A stretch of 64,000 nucleotides of DNA from Thalassobacillus_A hwangdonensis (GCF_042675915.1 NZ_JBHTKL010000005.1:434001-498000), one strand, 5' to 3'. Numbered from the stretch's first letter, positions 16,436-25,256 are shown. Translations and numbers: made by a program. The notes: generated by a model not told the origin, from the sequence alone.

Positions 16436-17521
16436 TTACTGACCTATCAACGGATACGTAGTGATTTCTTTCAAAGTATCATTCATTAGTTTAACTTCCC
16501 ATGCATGAAAATCGAGTGCTGCCAATTGAATTGCATTCTCAAGTACAATCCGATCCTCTTCCGTAACTATATCTTCATCCATTGTGTATTGCACCGCAGC
16601 AACACCGTTTGTAATGGATGAGTCGACAATTTGTATCCCTTCAACAATTGCTGACGAGTAAAATGCATCGGCAAGATCTATTGAGCCCATTGCTTCAATC
16701 GTTTCTGGGAAAGAGAGTGGCTGATCGTTTTCATTAACCACTTGCTCCTCCAGCTCGCCACCAGGCAGAAACAGTGTTTCCCCTAATTCTTCATCATAAA
16801 TCGTATAGTAACCTCGTGTTAAATCTCTTTCATCTTTAACGGCAATAGGTTCATCGATTGATCTTTCAGCTAATGTCACAGCCTTCTCACCATCAGGATT
16901 TAAAAAGGTTATTTCTTCTACCCCATAAAGATCACTTATCCCATATAACGCCTCGAAGAATAAATTGCTTTGTGCTGAGGTTGCGGCTAATTCATTCCCA
17001 TCTTCATTGAACTGAATGATTAGGTTTGGCCACTCAAATGATAGATCAGCATACGAACTTAAAATATCCTGCTCAGACGGATCATTATTTAAAAGCGATG
17101 TTTCTAAGCGTTCTTCAGGTGAGAGTGCTTGTTCTTCTCCCTTATCACGGTGGATAGCGTATGCTGTATAAAACCCACTTTCACGATCGAATACTTGAGT
17201 ATCAATAAAATAATCAGGATCCTCTTGAGTCCCGGCATAAACGTCATCTGTGTTGCTCTCTTCATCATTGGAAGTTCTAGCTTCATCTGAAGTATCCTTA
17301 TTTTCAACGTCACCATCACCAGATGTGCCATCTTCTTCAGAGTCCAAGTTATTATCGCTTTCAACGTTGTCCTCTTTACTGCCATCATTTTCTGGAGAAT
17401 CCGCACTTTCATTTTCAGCAGTCTCAGATGTCTGCGGATTTGCTTCTTCTTCTGAGCTTTGACATCCAGTAATTATAAAAGCAAAAGTAATCAACCCGGC
17501 TATTTTTGTTATTTTTTTCAA
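16436..17521 (-). CDS. Acidic lipoprotein of unknown function
   Basis: A 361-residue predicted lipoprotein. The signal peptide ends with the lipobox ITGC (Cys20). Residues about 22-115 form an extremely acidic, Ser/Asp/Glu/Asn-rich low-complexity linker, followed by a folded region with repeated motifs such as LSFEWPNLIIQFNEDG and GVAAVQYTMDED. The folded part may be related to GerMN-type modules, but I cannot confirm this. The start is TTG 17521 behind AGGAGGTGG. The linker composition fits exposure to high salt. Confidence 0.75.
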   Translation of the reverse strand: MKKITKIAGLITFAFIITGCQSSEEEANPQTSETAENESADSPENDGSKEDNVESDNNLDSEEDGTSGDGDVENKDTSDEARTSNDEESNTDDVYAGTQEDPDYFIDTQVFDRESGFYTAYAIHRDKGEEQALSPEERLETSLLNNDPSEQDILSSYADLSFEWPNLIIQFNEDGNELAATSAQSNLFFEALYGISDLYGVEEITFLNPDGEKAVTLAERSIDEPIAVKDERDLTRGYYTIYDEELGETLFLPGGELEEQVVNENDQPLSFPETIEAMGSIDLADAFYSSAIVEGIQIVDSSITNGVAAVQYTMDEDIVTEEDRIVLENAIQLAALDFHAWEVKLMNDTLKEITTYPLIGQ

Positions 17522-17672
17522 TTTTATCCACCTCCTAATCCAGATATACCCCCTCAGGAGTTTCTTAAAAGTTAACTTTGAATATTTAATTTATTTTCCC
17601 AACACCTAAATAAATTAATGATTATTGATAACAAGTTTATAGATTGGTTGTTCTATTTGTAGATTTTTAAGT

Positions 17673-17773
17673 GAGTTTAATCAACTTCTTCAAGAGGGAT
17701 GGAAGGTGGTTTCTCGGAGTCCAGTTAGATTGGTACCACTGGTTTCTTCACTGTTATTCTGGAGAAGATATAG
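17673..17773 (+). pseudogene. Frameshifted remnant of a small gene
   Basis: One frame reads FNQLLQEGWKVVSRSPVR, then the sense switches to another frame reading IGTTGFFTVILEKI and a stop (17771-17773). The EGWKVVS ... VLEK pattern resembles the C-terminal end of short bacterial proteins of the DUF4177-like type. No start or 5' part is seen. A longer overlapping frame from 17671 runs across a terminator and is not a gene. The remaining 17522-18040 holds two terminators and no other supported gene. Confidence 0.45.
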
Positions 17774-17823
17774 GCAGCATTTTTTCGGGATTCGTTGAAG
17801 AAAAGGAGCACAATAGTTTAAAT

Positions 17824-17853
17824 TACCGCCTTTTCAGAGGGCGGTATTTTTTT
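17824..17853 (+). terminator. Rho-independent terminator
   Basis: Stem TACCGCC/GGCGGTA followed by seven T, about 50 bases after the gene remnant. Confidence 0.8.
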
Positions 17854-17922
17854 AAGTTTATCCATGTTCATTCAGGTAAGGTGGTCTCATCTCGAGTAGA
17901 GTGCCTCCCTTGTATGAAATAG

Positions 17923-17955
17923 AACAGACCACCGTATTGGTGGTCTGTTTTTTGA
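17923..17955 (+). terminator. Rho-independent terminator
   Basis: Perfect 11-bp stem AACAGACCACC/GGTGGTCTGTT with loop GTATT and a six-T tail. No gene is visible just upstream on the plus strand, another sign that genes have been lost here. Confidence 0.8.
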
Positions 17956-18040
17956 TGGTTGAAATGTCTGGTACGAGATCGAACAGCTGCGTTTGCAATT
18001 AATTCAAAGCACTTTCACAGTCACCTTTTTTACCTAAGTA

Positions 18041-18184
18041 TCAATATTCCGGATGATCTTCATCGGAATGGTGGGCAGTTTGGGATGCGCTCTCGTGATG
18101 ATCAACTTCAGTTGCTGACATTCCGTAAATAGCCGCAGAACTTACTAAAAGCAATAGAAATACTTTTAAGAGTCCATTCTTCAT
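18041..18184 (-). CDS. Small exported peptide, candidate signalling propeptide
   Basis: A 47-residue ORF too short for usual ORF cut-offs. Its ATG overlaps the TGA of the TPR regulator gene (ATGA), and AAGGAGGTGA lies six bases upstream, so it is surely translated. Residues 1-24 form a signal peptide (MKNGLLKVFLLLLVSSAAIY followed by GMSA). The remaining 23 residues are rich in His, Asp and Glu and end in DEDHPEY. Position directly after an HTH-TPR regulator is that of NprX, PapR, AimP and Phr propeptides, whose mature C-terminal pieces are re-imported and bind the regulator. The signalling role is inference; it could also be an unrelated small secreted peptide. Confidence 0.72.
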   Translation of the reverse strand: MKNGLLKVFLLLLVSSAAIYGMSATEVDHHESASQTAHHSDEDHPEY

Positions 18185-19506
18185 ATAGAATCACCTCCTT
18201 GATCGAGTATCATTTTGTAGTAATCATTCGCTTTTTTATAATGGAAGTTCGCTTCATGGTGCAATGCTGCTTTCTCCGCATAATGCTTTACACTTTTTCT
18301 GTTGTTTACCTTCAGAAAGTAAGGTAAGGCAATATCTCTGATGTAATTATAGTAAGCATGATGATCAGCTTGAAGTTCCAACTTCTTTAACTGGAATTGA
18401 ATCTTTAAATCGTTCTCTTTCACATTTCCTTTTAATGCCTTCTCCACCCAAATTTCTGCTTTTCGAAATTCTTTCATCTGCTGATACACTTGAGTGAGTT
18501 GGAGGACGGTACGATAATAACTTTCAGTGTCACTGTCTTTGTACTTCAAACTTTTATGATAGTAGGAGATGGCTTCATCAAAGTTCTTTTTTTCGCTATG
18601 CAAATATCCCAAATTGTGAAAGGTCTTACCTAAGGTAATGGTATTGGAAATCGAATGAGCAACGCTCAAAATATCTTTAAATACCAACTCTGCATTATCA
18701 TATCTTTTGATCCTTAGAAAATTAATTCCCAATATTACCTGACAATCAAGACTCCTGTAGATATTCATTGATTGATCGAACTGGTTTTTGGCTGATTGAG
18801 AATAGTAGATGGCAAGGGAGGTATGATTCAAATGACTATAAGTAAGAGCGAGATGATAAAACAATTCCGGGTCATGGAAGTTATGTTTTTTGGCTAGCTC
18901 TTCCGCTTCATGCAAGTAGGATGTACCTTCATTGAATAGCTTCTTTAAGCAATGGACAAGGCCGGAGAAGTAGTGAAAATAAAAGGATTGATAAGCGTCC
19001 AGTTTATTTATCATGTCTGAAAGCTTCTTTTGCAGTTCCTCTGCTGATTGGATATTCTTCCAATAAACGTAATAACGAATGGATAAAAGATCAAACCATA
19101 TAGCTAGGTCAGGATATATGTCGAAAGAAAGGGATTTCAAGCATTTGTGGTGTTTTTTGATATTAATTTCATTCTTACTTATAAGATTTTTATAGAGTAA
19201 TTCCATTTCTATCAAGCTCTCTGTTACGGTAGACGCTTGCTCCTGATAGTCTATATGTAACTTTTCAAGTAGCAGTGAAAGGGTTTCATGATTAGGTTCA
19301 TTCATGCGTTGGTTCTCTAGTTTGCTTAAATAAGTGATTGAACATATGCCACTGGATAATTGCTTTTGAGTCAATCCTTGATTTACCCTTTCGAGGTAAA
19401 TCAGCTTACCATAATCCATCTTCGTGTATTTATCTGCTAATAACACCCTGGTACCCCCTCTAATTATCTGTTGAGCAAATTCATCTTCAGGTTGTTTTAC
19501 GGACAC
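18181..19506 (-). CDS. HTH-TPR regulator of the RNPP type (NprR/AimR-like)
   Basis: A 441-residue protein with an XRE-type helix-turn-helix (about residues 34-88, GLTQKQLSSGICSITYLSKL) followed by a long array of tetratricopeptide helices (about 150-430; for example FHNLGYLHSEKKNFDEAI). This is the architecture of peptide-sensing RNPP regulators such as NprR and PlcR. GTG 19506 sits almost against AAGGAGGT, so an inner GTG at codon 20, behind AGAGGGGGT, may be the true start. The gene is followed, with overlap, by the small exported peptide and is divergent from a subtilisin-like protease, mirroring NprR-NprX and its protease target. Regulation of that protease is inferred. Confidence 0.85.
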   Translation of the reverse strand: MSVKQPEDEFAQQIIRGGTRVLLADKYTKMDYGKLIYLERVNQGLTQKQLSSGICSITYLSKLENQRMNEPNHETLSLLLEKLHIDYQEQASTVTESLIEMELLYKNLISKNEINIKKHHKCLKSLSFDIYPDLAIWFDLLSIRYYVYWKNIQSAEELQKKLSDMINKLDAYQSFYFHYFSGLVHCLKKLFNEGTSYLHEAEELAKKHNFHDPELFYHLALTYSHLNHTSLAIYYSQSAKNQFDQSMNIYRSLDCQVILGINFLRIKRYDNAELVFKDILSVAHSISNTITLGKTFHNLGYLHSEKKNFDEAISYYHKSLKYKDSDTESYYRTVLQLTQVYQQMKEFRKAEIWVEKALKGNVKENDLKIQFQLKKLELQADHHAYYNYIRDIALPYFLKVNNRKSVKHYAEKAALHHEANFHYKKANDYYKMILDQGGDSI

Positions 19507-19530
19507 CTCCTTAATTTTACCTCAACAAAT

Positions 19531-19548
19531 TTTCTAATTAATCAGAAA
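19531..19548. promoter_or_regulatory. Imperfect palindrome between regulator and protease
   Basis: TTTCTAATTAATCAGAAA is an 18-bp palindrome with one mismatched pair, 25 bases upstream of the regulator start. Its right half TTAATCAGAAA recurs at 42978 and 42999. Part of it resembles overlapping CodY motifs (11 of 15 matches each). The protease side has TATAAT at 19599-19604 but no good -35, suggesting activator dependence. Confidence 0.45.
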
Positions 19549-19745
19549 GTTTACTCATATTTAAAGTGGTTCATGGTCCTTTATACCTAAATTCCGGATA
19601 TAATCCCTATTTATTGTTGGGAAAACACCATCTATTAGCCCCCTTTAAAACCCCTTTATTCCGCCATTTTTCTCAATAAAAATCAGCAGGATTCTACCTC
19701 TTTCTCCGTGAATTTCTAGAGTAACCCAACAAAGGAGGAAGTAGA

Positions 19746-20957
19746 ATGAAATTTAAAACGAAGATTGCTAGTTTGTCGCTTTCACTTGCCATGTCGTTAG
19801 CTGTTTTACCAGCTGTAGGTGGGGCTGCTCCCAAGGCTGATCTATCAGAGTCTGAAGCATCACCTATAAAGCAAGTAGAAAAAAATTCAAGTGATTACGT
19901 GAAAGGTGAGGTCATTGTAAAGTTCAAAGACAACGTGAAGAAAAATGAAGAAACTAAGGCTTTGAATACTTTGGGAGCAAACGTTTTACCAGATGAGGAC
20001 GCGGTGGATTCTAAATTTAAAGTACTTAAGGTAGGAAATGTAGAAGCGGTCGTTAAAGCGTTGAATAAGAACCCGAATGTGGAATATGCAGAACCGAACT
20101 ATACGTTCAATGTAAATTGGATACCAAATGATACTTATTACAGTGGTTATCAATATGGGCCGCAGAATACTGACACAGAATTAGCATGGGACATTACCCG
20201 TGGCAGCAGTAACCAGGAAATTGCGATTATTGATTCAGGTGTAGACTATAATCACCAGGATTTGAATGGGAAAACGATCAGAGGATATGACTTTGTGGAT
20301 AATGATTATTATCCGATGGATGCTAATGGCCATGGGACACATGTTGCAGGTACAGCTGCTGCAGAAACGAATAACGCTCAAGGTGTAGCGGGTATGGCAC
20401 CAAATACTAGGATTCTAGCAGTTCGTGCACTTGATGCTAATGGAAGCGGCTCACTTGCTGATATTGCAGACGCTATCACTTATTCAGCTGACCAAGGTGC
20501 AGAAGTAATCAACCTTTCTCTAGGGTGTAATTGCGATACGACTACTTTAGAAAATGCTGTTAATTATGCTTGGAACAAAGGATCCGTCGTAGTTGCTGCG
20601 GCAGGAAATGATGGGGTGTCCACGACCTTTGAACCTGCTTCTTATGCTAATGTCATTGCCGTTGGAGCTGTTGATCGATACGACCGCAAGGCATCTTTCT
20701 CCAACTACGGAACTTGGGTCGATGTCACTGCTCCTGGTGTGGATATTGCTTCCACGGTTCCAGGTAATGGATATGCTTATATGTCGGGTACTTCCATGGC
20801 TTCCCCTCACGTTGCAGGTCTTGCAGGATTACTGGCAGCGCAAGGAAAGAGCAACTGGCAAATTCGCCAGGACATCGAACAATCTGCTGATGCTATCAGC
20901 GGTACTGGTTATTACTTTGAGCATGGCCGCATCAACTCTTATGATGCAGTAAGATAA
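19746..20957 (+). CDS. Secreted subtilisin-like serine protease (S8)
   Basis: A 403-residue preproprotease. Signal peptide about 1-27 (ends GGAA), inhibitor I9 propeptide about 50-122 (YVKGEVIVKF to VEYAEPNYTF), then the catalytic domain. The triad is Asp163 (IIDSGVD), His196 (GHGTHVAG) and Ser350 (GTSMASPH); Asn288 in AAAGND forms the oxyanion hole. The mature part is acidic and lacks C-terminal extensions, like thermitase-type subtilases. ATG 19746 follows AAAGGAGG. It is divergent from the RNPP-like regulator and may be its target. Confidence 0.95.
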   Translation: MKFKTKIASLSLSLAMSLAVLPAVGGAAPKADLSESEASPIKQVEKNSSDYVKGEVIVKFKDNVKKNEETKALNTLGANVLPDEDAVDSKFKVLKVGNVEAVVKALNKNPNVEYAEPNYTFNVNWIPNDTYYSGYQYGPQNTDTELAWDITRGSSNQEIAIIDSGVDYNHQDLNGKTIRGYDFVDNDYYPMDANGHGTHVAGTAAAETNNAQGVAGMAPNTRILAVRALDANGSGSLADIADAITYSADQGAEVINLSLGCNCDTTTLENAVNYAWNKGSVVVAAAGNDGVSTTFEPASYANVIAVGAVDRYDRKASFSNYGTWVDVTAPGVDIASTVPGNGYAYMSGTSMASPHVAGLAGLLAAQGKSNWQIRQDIEQSADAISGTGYYFEHGRINSYDAVR

Positions 20958-20967
20958 TTAACTTTTA

Positions 20968-20998
20968 AACAAGTCCCTTTGAAGGGGGCTTGTTTTTT
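20968..20998 (+). terminator. Terminator of the subtilase gene
   Basis: Stem ACAAGTCCC/GGGGCTTGT-type with loop TTTGAA and seven T. Confidence 0.8.
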
Positions 20999-21152
20999 TA
21001 TGTATTAAAAATGCAGCGCAAGCAGTTGAGGAGTTAGACGGCTTAAATGCACATCATAAATGTTCAGATATCTGCGATAAGGCTAAAGATTGATTTATCG
21101 TTAGGAATAAAAATGACATCCTTACAAAAAATAAAACAAAGGAGGGGGTTCA

Positions 21153-22241
21153 GTGAAGATAGCGATAATAGGTGCAGGACTGGCCGGTCTTTCGTGTGCA
21201 TTGACCTTGGAAAAATACGGGTATACTGCTGATATATTTGAGCGAAGAAAAGAAGTAGGTTTTCAGTATGACATTGCGGAACTAATGACCCCTATTCTTC
21301 ATGCACCCATTAATGACTCGGTTAAATTTTTTTCTGAGACACATGATATCCACTTGAAGCCCTCCAGCAATGTACAGAAGGTCCATGTCCATTCTGAAAA
21401 TGAAACTGCCTATATAGAAGGAAATATCGGTTTCATCAATATGCGCGGTGAATACAAAAATTCTTATGAAAAGCAGTTAGCCCAACAGCTGAATCATAGT
21501 AAAGTCCACTATGACAGTCATGTTACTTATGAAGATATTTCCAAAGAGTGTACGCATGTGATACTAGCCACAGGCGATCCACAGGATACTCAGCAAATTC
21601 AGCCGTTTCACATAGCCTTCCCTTCTACCTTTGCCGGGGCTATCGTGAAGGGGGATTTCGTACGCAATGAGGTACATACCTGGTTCAATAGCCACCTTGC
21701 TCCAAAAGGTATGGGCTATTTGTTACCTCACTCCGAAACACATGCAACACTCGTGATCGTCTACCCTCAATATGAAGAGGATTGGTTAACAAGAAGAAAT
21801 GAGTACTGGGAGGCCATGGTGAAGGATGCCTCCCGTACACTAAAACAGGAAATCATTATTGAAAAAGAATTTATGATCGACGATTACATTGTCGGAAAAT
21901 GTAATTATTCACGAATTGGCAATACATTCATAGTTGGCAATTGTTTCGGAGGTATTACCCCATTTTTAGGTTTTGGACAGACAGGAGCTATGCTCAGTGG
22001 TATCTATGCAGCTCAGGATATTTGCGGGCTTGGGGATTACGAAACTCTATGTAAACCGCTGTATAAGGATTATGAGGATTCCCTGGTACTGCGTAAAGCG
22101 ATTGAAAAGCTGAGCGATAAACAACTTGATTTAGTGATCAAATCACTTCAAAATTCAATGGTGAAGAAGATTGTCGCCCAACCTGACATGAGTGTTTTGA
22201 AAGGTATCAGCCACTTGTTGAAGCCTTTTATATCGAAATAA
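21153..22241 (+). CDS. FAD-dependent oxidoreductase (geranylgeranyl reductase/monooxygenase type)
   Basis: A 362-residue flavoprotein. The N-terminal dinucleotide-binding fold IIGAGLAGLSCALTLEKYG with the ribose-binding acidic residue in ADIFERR is clear, and the second FAD contact appears as NTFIVGNCFGGITPFLGFG (about 255-275). GTG 21153 follows GGAGGGGG. Such enzymes hydroxylate aromatics or reduce isoprenoid chains; nothing nearby fixes the substrate. It stands alone between two terminators. The 21000-21152 gap shows nothing else. Confidence 0.8.
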   Translation: MKIAIIGAGLAGLSCALTLEKYGYTADIFERRKEVGFQYDIAELMTPILHAPINDSVKFFSETHDIHLKPSSNVQKVHVHSENETAYIEGNIGFINMRGEYKNSYEKQLAQQLNHSKVHYDSHVTYEDISKECTHVILATGDPQDTQQIQPFHIAFPSTFAGAIVKGDFVRNEVHTWFNSHLAPKGMGYLLPHSETHATLVIVYPQYEEDWLTRRNEYWEAMVKDASRTLKQEIIIEKEFMIDDYIVGKCNYSRIGNTFIVGNCFGGITPFLGFGQTGAMLSGIYAAQDICGLGDYETLCKPLYKDYEDSLVLRKAIEKLSDKQLDLVIKSLQNSMVKKIVAQPDMSVLKGISHLLKPFISK

Positions 22242-22244
22242 TTT

Positions 22245-22284
22245 AAAGAGCCTGCCTCCGAATTTTTACCAGGTTAGGCTCTTT
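22245..22284 (+). terminator. Weak terminator hairpin
   Basis: Stem AAAGAGCCT/AGGCTCTTT around a 22-base loop, with only a short T stretch. The following 22285-22478 contains no supported gene. Confidence 0.4.
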
Positions 22285-22478
22285 GCTATACTTGATAAGG
22301 AGAATCTCTTTCCCCCAACTCCGGTTGAAATGCAGGAATGATAGAAGCACATTTGACGGTAGGTCAATAAATATAACAGTTAAATGCAGGTCAGCCTTCA
22401 TAGCAACGATAGGGGCGATGCTGTTATGGGGAAAAATCCAACATAAAAGACCCGGAACTTATCCGAGCCCTTGTTTGG

Positions 22479-23219
22479 TCAGTGTTCATATATCATCTTC
22501 TTGGTCATGCCGCCATCAATGACCATATTTTCTCCATTGATGAAATCATTTTCTTCTTTACTGAGGAACACACACGCTCGCGCGATATCTTCAGGCTTAC
22601 CGACCCGCTTGGATGGGTGCTGGAAGTGATCGACGTCTCTTAAGCTTTCATATTCCTCCGTCTGGATCCATCCGGGGCTGATGCAGTTGACTCGAATGTA
22701 GTGCTCACTCAATGTCATCGCCAGGGAGTGGGTTAATGCGACGATGCCACCTTTACTTGCAGAGTAAGCTTCCGTATGAGGCTCAGCCATCGAAGCCCTT
22801 GTCGAAGCGATATTGATGATGCTTCCGCCTTTATCCTTCATCATTCCGGCTGCTTCTTTTGTCATGTAGAACATGCTGCTCAGGTTGGAGGCAATCACTT
22901 TATCCCAGTCACAAGCCTCTGCTTCCCAGAAATTCTTGAATTCAGACACTCCTGCATTGTTTACAAGAATATCAATGCTTTCATACGTTTCTTTAACCGT
23001 ATGAAAAAGCTGCTGTACTTCTTCAACCACTCCCACATCACAAGCCTGGAAAATAACTTCAGCTCCATTCGCACGCAGGTCATCGCTTAATTTCTGCCCG
23101 GCTTCTTTATCTTTATCGACAATCAGTACTGTATATCCGATGTCAGCAAATGCATGGACAATCGATTTGCCGATTCCGTTTGCTCCACCTGTTACCACCG
23201 CAGTCTTTCTGGATTCCAT
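22479..23219 (-). CDS. SDR family oxidoreductase
   Basis: A 246-residue classical short-chain dehydrogenase. TGGANGIGKS (11-20) binds the nucleotide, LVNNAGVSEF stabilises the fold, and YSASKGG gives the catalytic Tyr and Lys with an upstream Ser in NIASTRAS. ATG 23219 follows AAAGGAGGAG. Typical bacterial SDR of this length reduces or oxidises a sugar, alcohol or 3-oxoacyl group; the substrate is unknown. It is transcribed toward the FAD oxidoreductase gene. Confidence 0.9.
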   Translation of the reverse strand: MESRKTAVVTGGANGIGKSIVHAFADIGYTVLIVDKDKEAGQKLSDDLRANGAEVIFQACDVGVVEEVQQLFHTVKETYESIDILVNNAGVSEFKNFWEAEACDWDKVIASNLSSMFYMTKEAAGMMKDKGGSIINIASTRASMAEPHTEAYSASKGGIVALTHSLAMTLSEHYIRVNCISPGWIQTEEYESLRDVDHFQHPSKRVGKPEDIARACVFLSKEENDFINGENMVIDGGMTKKMIYEH

Positions 23220-23296
23220 TGAAACTCCTCCTTTTACGCTTATCTTACCTGTTCTGAGCGCATCTAAACCAGTCGCTAGAGAGTGAACACTTCAAT

Positions 23297-23328
23297 AAAA
23301 AAAGCAGCTTTCACCATGGAAAGCCACT
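23297..23328 (-). terminator. Terminator of the queCDE operon
   Basis: On the minus strand the stem AGTGGCTTTC/GAAAGCTGCT (two wobble pairs) is followed by seven T, just after the queE stop. Confidence 0.8.
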
Positions 23329-23332
23329 TTAA

Positions 23333-24061
23333 TCAGACGCCTCGCTTATTTCCCCACAAAAGTGCATGGACCTGGGGAAGGACGCGAACTCGGTTAAGGG
23401 TTGATGATTGGACCACCTGATCGATCAACCATTCGTATTTAGTTAACAGTACGCTTGCAAGGTTTTCTGCATTGCTTTCTTCGAGATCATCGTTTCCTAC
23501 TTGTAAAAAGAAGGGGACACCCGGATAGCGCTGATGCACCTTCTCTGCATACGCCAGGTCATCCTCGTCGAAAATGACTACTTTTAAGCTGGTCTGATCC
23601 GATTTACCTTCTTTTTGCATCCGTTCAATGATAGAGTCGAGCGTTTCCCAATTAGTGTCCATTCCGGAGCTGGGAGGCTTCGGTGAAATCGTCAAGTCAT
23701 CGATGTCGACAAACCAATCCTGCCATCGACTTCCCTGTGTTTCCAGTGCGACTTCACAGCCTTGTGCGTGCAAGGGGTCAATCAATTCTTTTAAGTGGAC
23801 GAGCAGTGCAGGGTTCCCGCCTGATATCGTGACATGATCGAACTGATCTCCGCCAATCGAGCGTAATTCCTCTACAATCTCTTCAGCAGTCAATCTACGA
23901 ATCTCATCCTTTGCACTGCCATCCCACGTAAATGCAGAATCACACCACGAACAGCTGTAGTCGCATCCGGCGGTACGAACGAACATCGTCTTCCTGCCAA
24001 CGACCATTCCTTCTCCCTGGATGGTAGGGCCGAAAATTTCAAGTACAGGGAATTTATTCAA
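23333..24061 (-). CDS. queE: 7-carboxy-7-deazaguanine synthase QueE
   Basis: A radical-SAM enzyme making 7-carboxy-7-deazaguanine from QueD product, third step of preQ0 synthesis. From TTG 24061 it has 242 residues, the usual length, and begins with PVLEIFGPTIQGEG. The [4Fe-4S] motif is CDYSCSWC, preceded by FVRTAG; TISGGNPAL binds SAM; the end LPQVHALLWGNKRGV matches Bacillus QueE closely. The TTG start overlaps the end of queD by eight bases; a longer frame upstream is not needed. Operon order is queC-queD-queE, under a preQ1 riboswitch. Confidence 0.93.
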   Translation of the reverse strand: MNKFPVLEIFGPTIQGEGMVVGRKTMFVRTAGCDYSCSWCDSAFTWDGSAKDEIRRLTAEEIVEELRSIGGDQFDHVTISGGNPALLVHLKELIDPLHAQGCEVALETQGSRWQDWFVDIDDLTISPKPPSSGMDTNWETLDSIIERMQKEGKSDQTSLKVVIFDEDDLAYAEKVHQRYPGVPFFLQVGNDDLEESNAENLASVLLTKYEWLIDQVVQSSTLNRVRVLPQVHALLWGNKRGV

Positions 24062-24536
24062 CTTCCATCCACTCCCGTCGTGCTTCAGCATAGCTTGTAG
24101 GAGTTTCATAGAGTTTGACGAACTCCACTCTGGCACCATCATAATCGCCTTTTCCAAGTGCTTCTTGCATCTTTTCATAAATCCAGACGACCATATTTTC
24201 AGCGGTCGTGTTCATCGGAGGCAACGTTTCGTTGATATATCGATGGTCCAGGTAGATTTCAATTTGATCCTTCCAGATTTTTTTCAGATCACCGAAATCC
24301 ATCATAATTCCGATGTCATCGGTGTAACCACTGATTCCGAAAATGACTTTGTACGTATGTCCGTGAAGGTTTTTGCATTTTCCTTCATACGCATGAAGGT
24401 GGTGGGCGGCATCAAAGGTGAACTCCTTACTGATCAGCACGCGCTTCTTGTGGTAACGCAGCTCGCTTCGTTTGATGTCTTTTTCAAATTTCTGAAGGTC
24501 TTCAACGATTCGAAAACCGAATTGATCAAGTGTCAT
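24054..24536 (-). CDS. queD: 6-carboxytetrahydropterin synthase QueD
   Basis: A 160-residue PTPS-family enzyme converting dihydroneopterin triphosphate to 6-carboxy-tetrahydropterin. Zinc ligands are the His in FDAAHHLH and in LHGHTY; the catalytic Cys lies just before in GKCKNLHGH, and the glutamate in PTSYAEARREW near the end binds pterin. The ATG overlaps the queC stop (ATGA) and the end overlaps queE. Confidence 0.94.
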   Translation of the reverse strand: MTLDQFGFRIVEDLQKFEKDIKRSELRYHKKRVLISKEFTFDAAHHLHAYEGKCKNLHGHTYKVIFGISGYTDDIGIMMDFGDLKKIWKDQIEIYLDHRYINETLPPMNTTAENMVVWIYEKMQEALGKGDYDGARVEFVKLYETPTSYAEARREWMEVE

Positions 24537-25204
24537 GAACGTTGCGCTCCTTTCTGTTCGGCTAAATACTGGTCCAGGCCATTTTTACGCAGCTTGCAGG
24601 CTGGGCATTCCCCGCAGCCGTCCCCGCGCACACCGTTGTAGCAGGTAAGTGTCTTTTCACGGACGAAATCGAACGCTCCGAGTTCATCTGCAAGTGCCCA
24701 TGTTTCTTTTTTATCGAGCCACATCAGTGGTGTGTGGAGCACGAACTGCTCATCCATCGACAGGTTCAACGTGACATTCAACGATTTGATAAACACGTCT
24801 CTACAGTCAGGGTATCCACTGAAGTCTGTTTCACAAACGCCGGTGATGACATGCTTGGCGTTCACCTGCTTCGCCATCACAGCTGCAAATGAAAGGAAAA
24901 GCAGATTGCGACCCGGGACGAAAGTAGAAGGGAGGGCACCATCTTCGCCTTCCTTCACTTCGATGTCGTTTCTCGTCAGCGCATTCGGCGTCAATTGACT
25001 CAATAACGACATATCCAATATTTCATGCTTGATTCCAAGATCATTCGTGATTTCTTTTGCGACTTCCACTTCCTCCGCATGACGCTGGTTGTAATGGAAT
25101 GTCACAGCTTCTACTTCATCAAAATGCTTCATCGCCCAGAACAAACAGGTGGTACTGTCCTGGCCACCACTGAAAACGACGACAGCTTTATTGTTTTTCT
25201 CCAT
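24533..25204 (-). CDS. queC: 7-cyano-7-deazaguanine synthase QueC
   Basis: A 223-residue ATP-dependent enzyme that turns 7-carboxy-7-deazaguanine into preQ0. The PP-loop VFSGGQDSTTCLFW is at the N-terminus, and the zinc-binding CYNGVRGDGCGECPACKLR with four cysteines is near the C-terminus. ATG 25204 follows AAAGGAGAA. It is the first gene of the operon, 53 bases after the riboswitch terminator. A queF gene, present in B. subtilis queCDEF, is not in this operon. Confidence 0.95.
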   Translation of the reverse strand: MEKNNKAVVVFSGGQDSTTCLFWAMKHFDEVEAVTFHYNQRHAEEVEVAKEITNDLGIKHEILDMSLLSQLTPNALTRNDIEVKEGEDGALPSTFVPGRNLLFLSFAAVMAKQVNAKHVITGVCETDFSGYPDCRDVFIKSLNVTLNLSMDEQFVLHTPLMWLDKKETWALADELGAFDFVREKTLTCYNGVRGDGCGECPACKLRKNGLDQYLAEQKGAQRS

Positions 25205-25256
25205 TAAAAAAATTCTCCTTTCAAGAAAAGAGAATTCTACACACCCGAACTAAAAT

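Noticed and set aside
17671..17922. 83-codon plus-strand frame
   Set aside because: It runs through a strong terminator, lacks a ribosome binding site, and two other frames give better protein sense as a remnant.
22283..22478. Short plus-strand frame with KCRSAFIATIGAMLLWG
   Set aside because: No start or ribosome binding site and no match recognised; could be a remnant, but not supportable.
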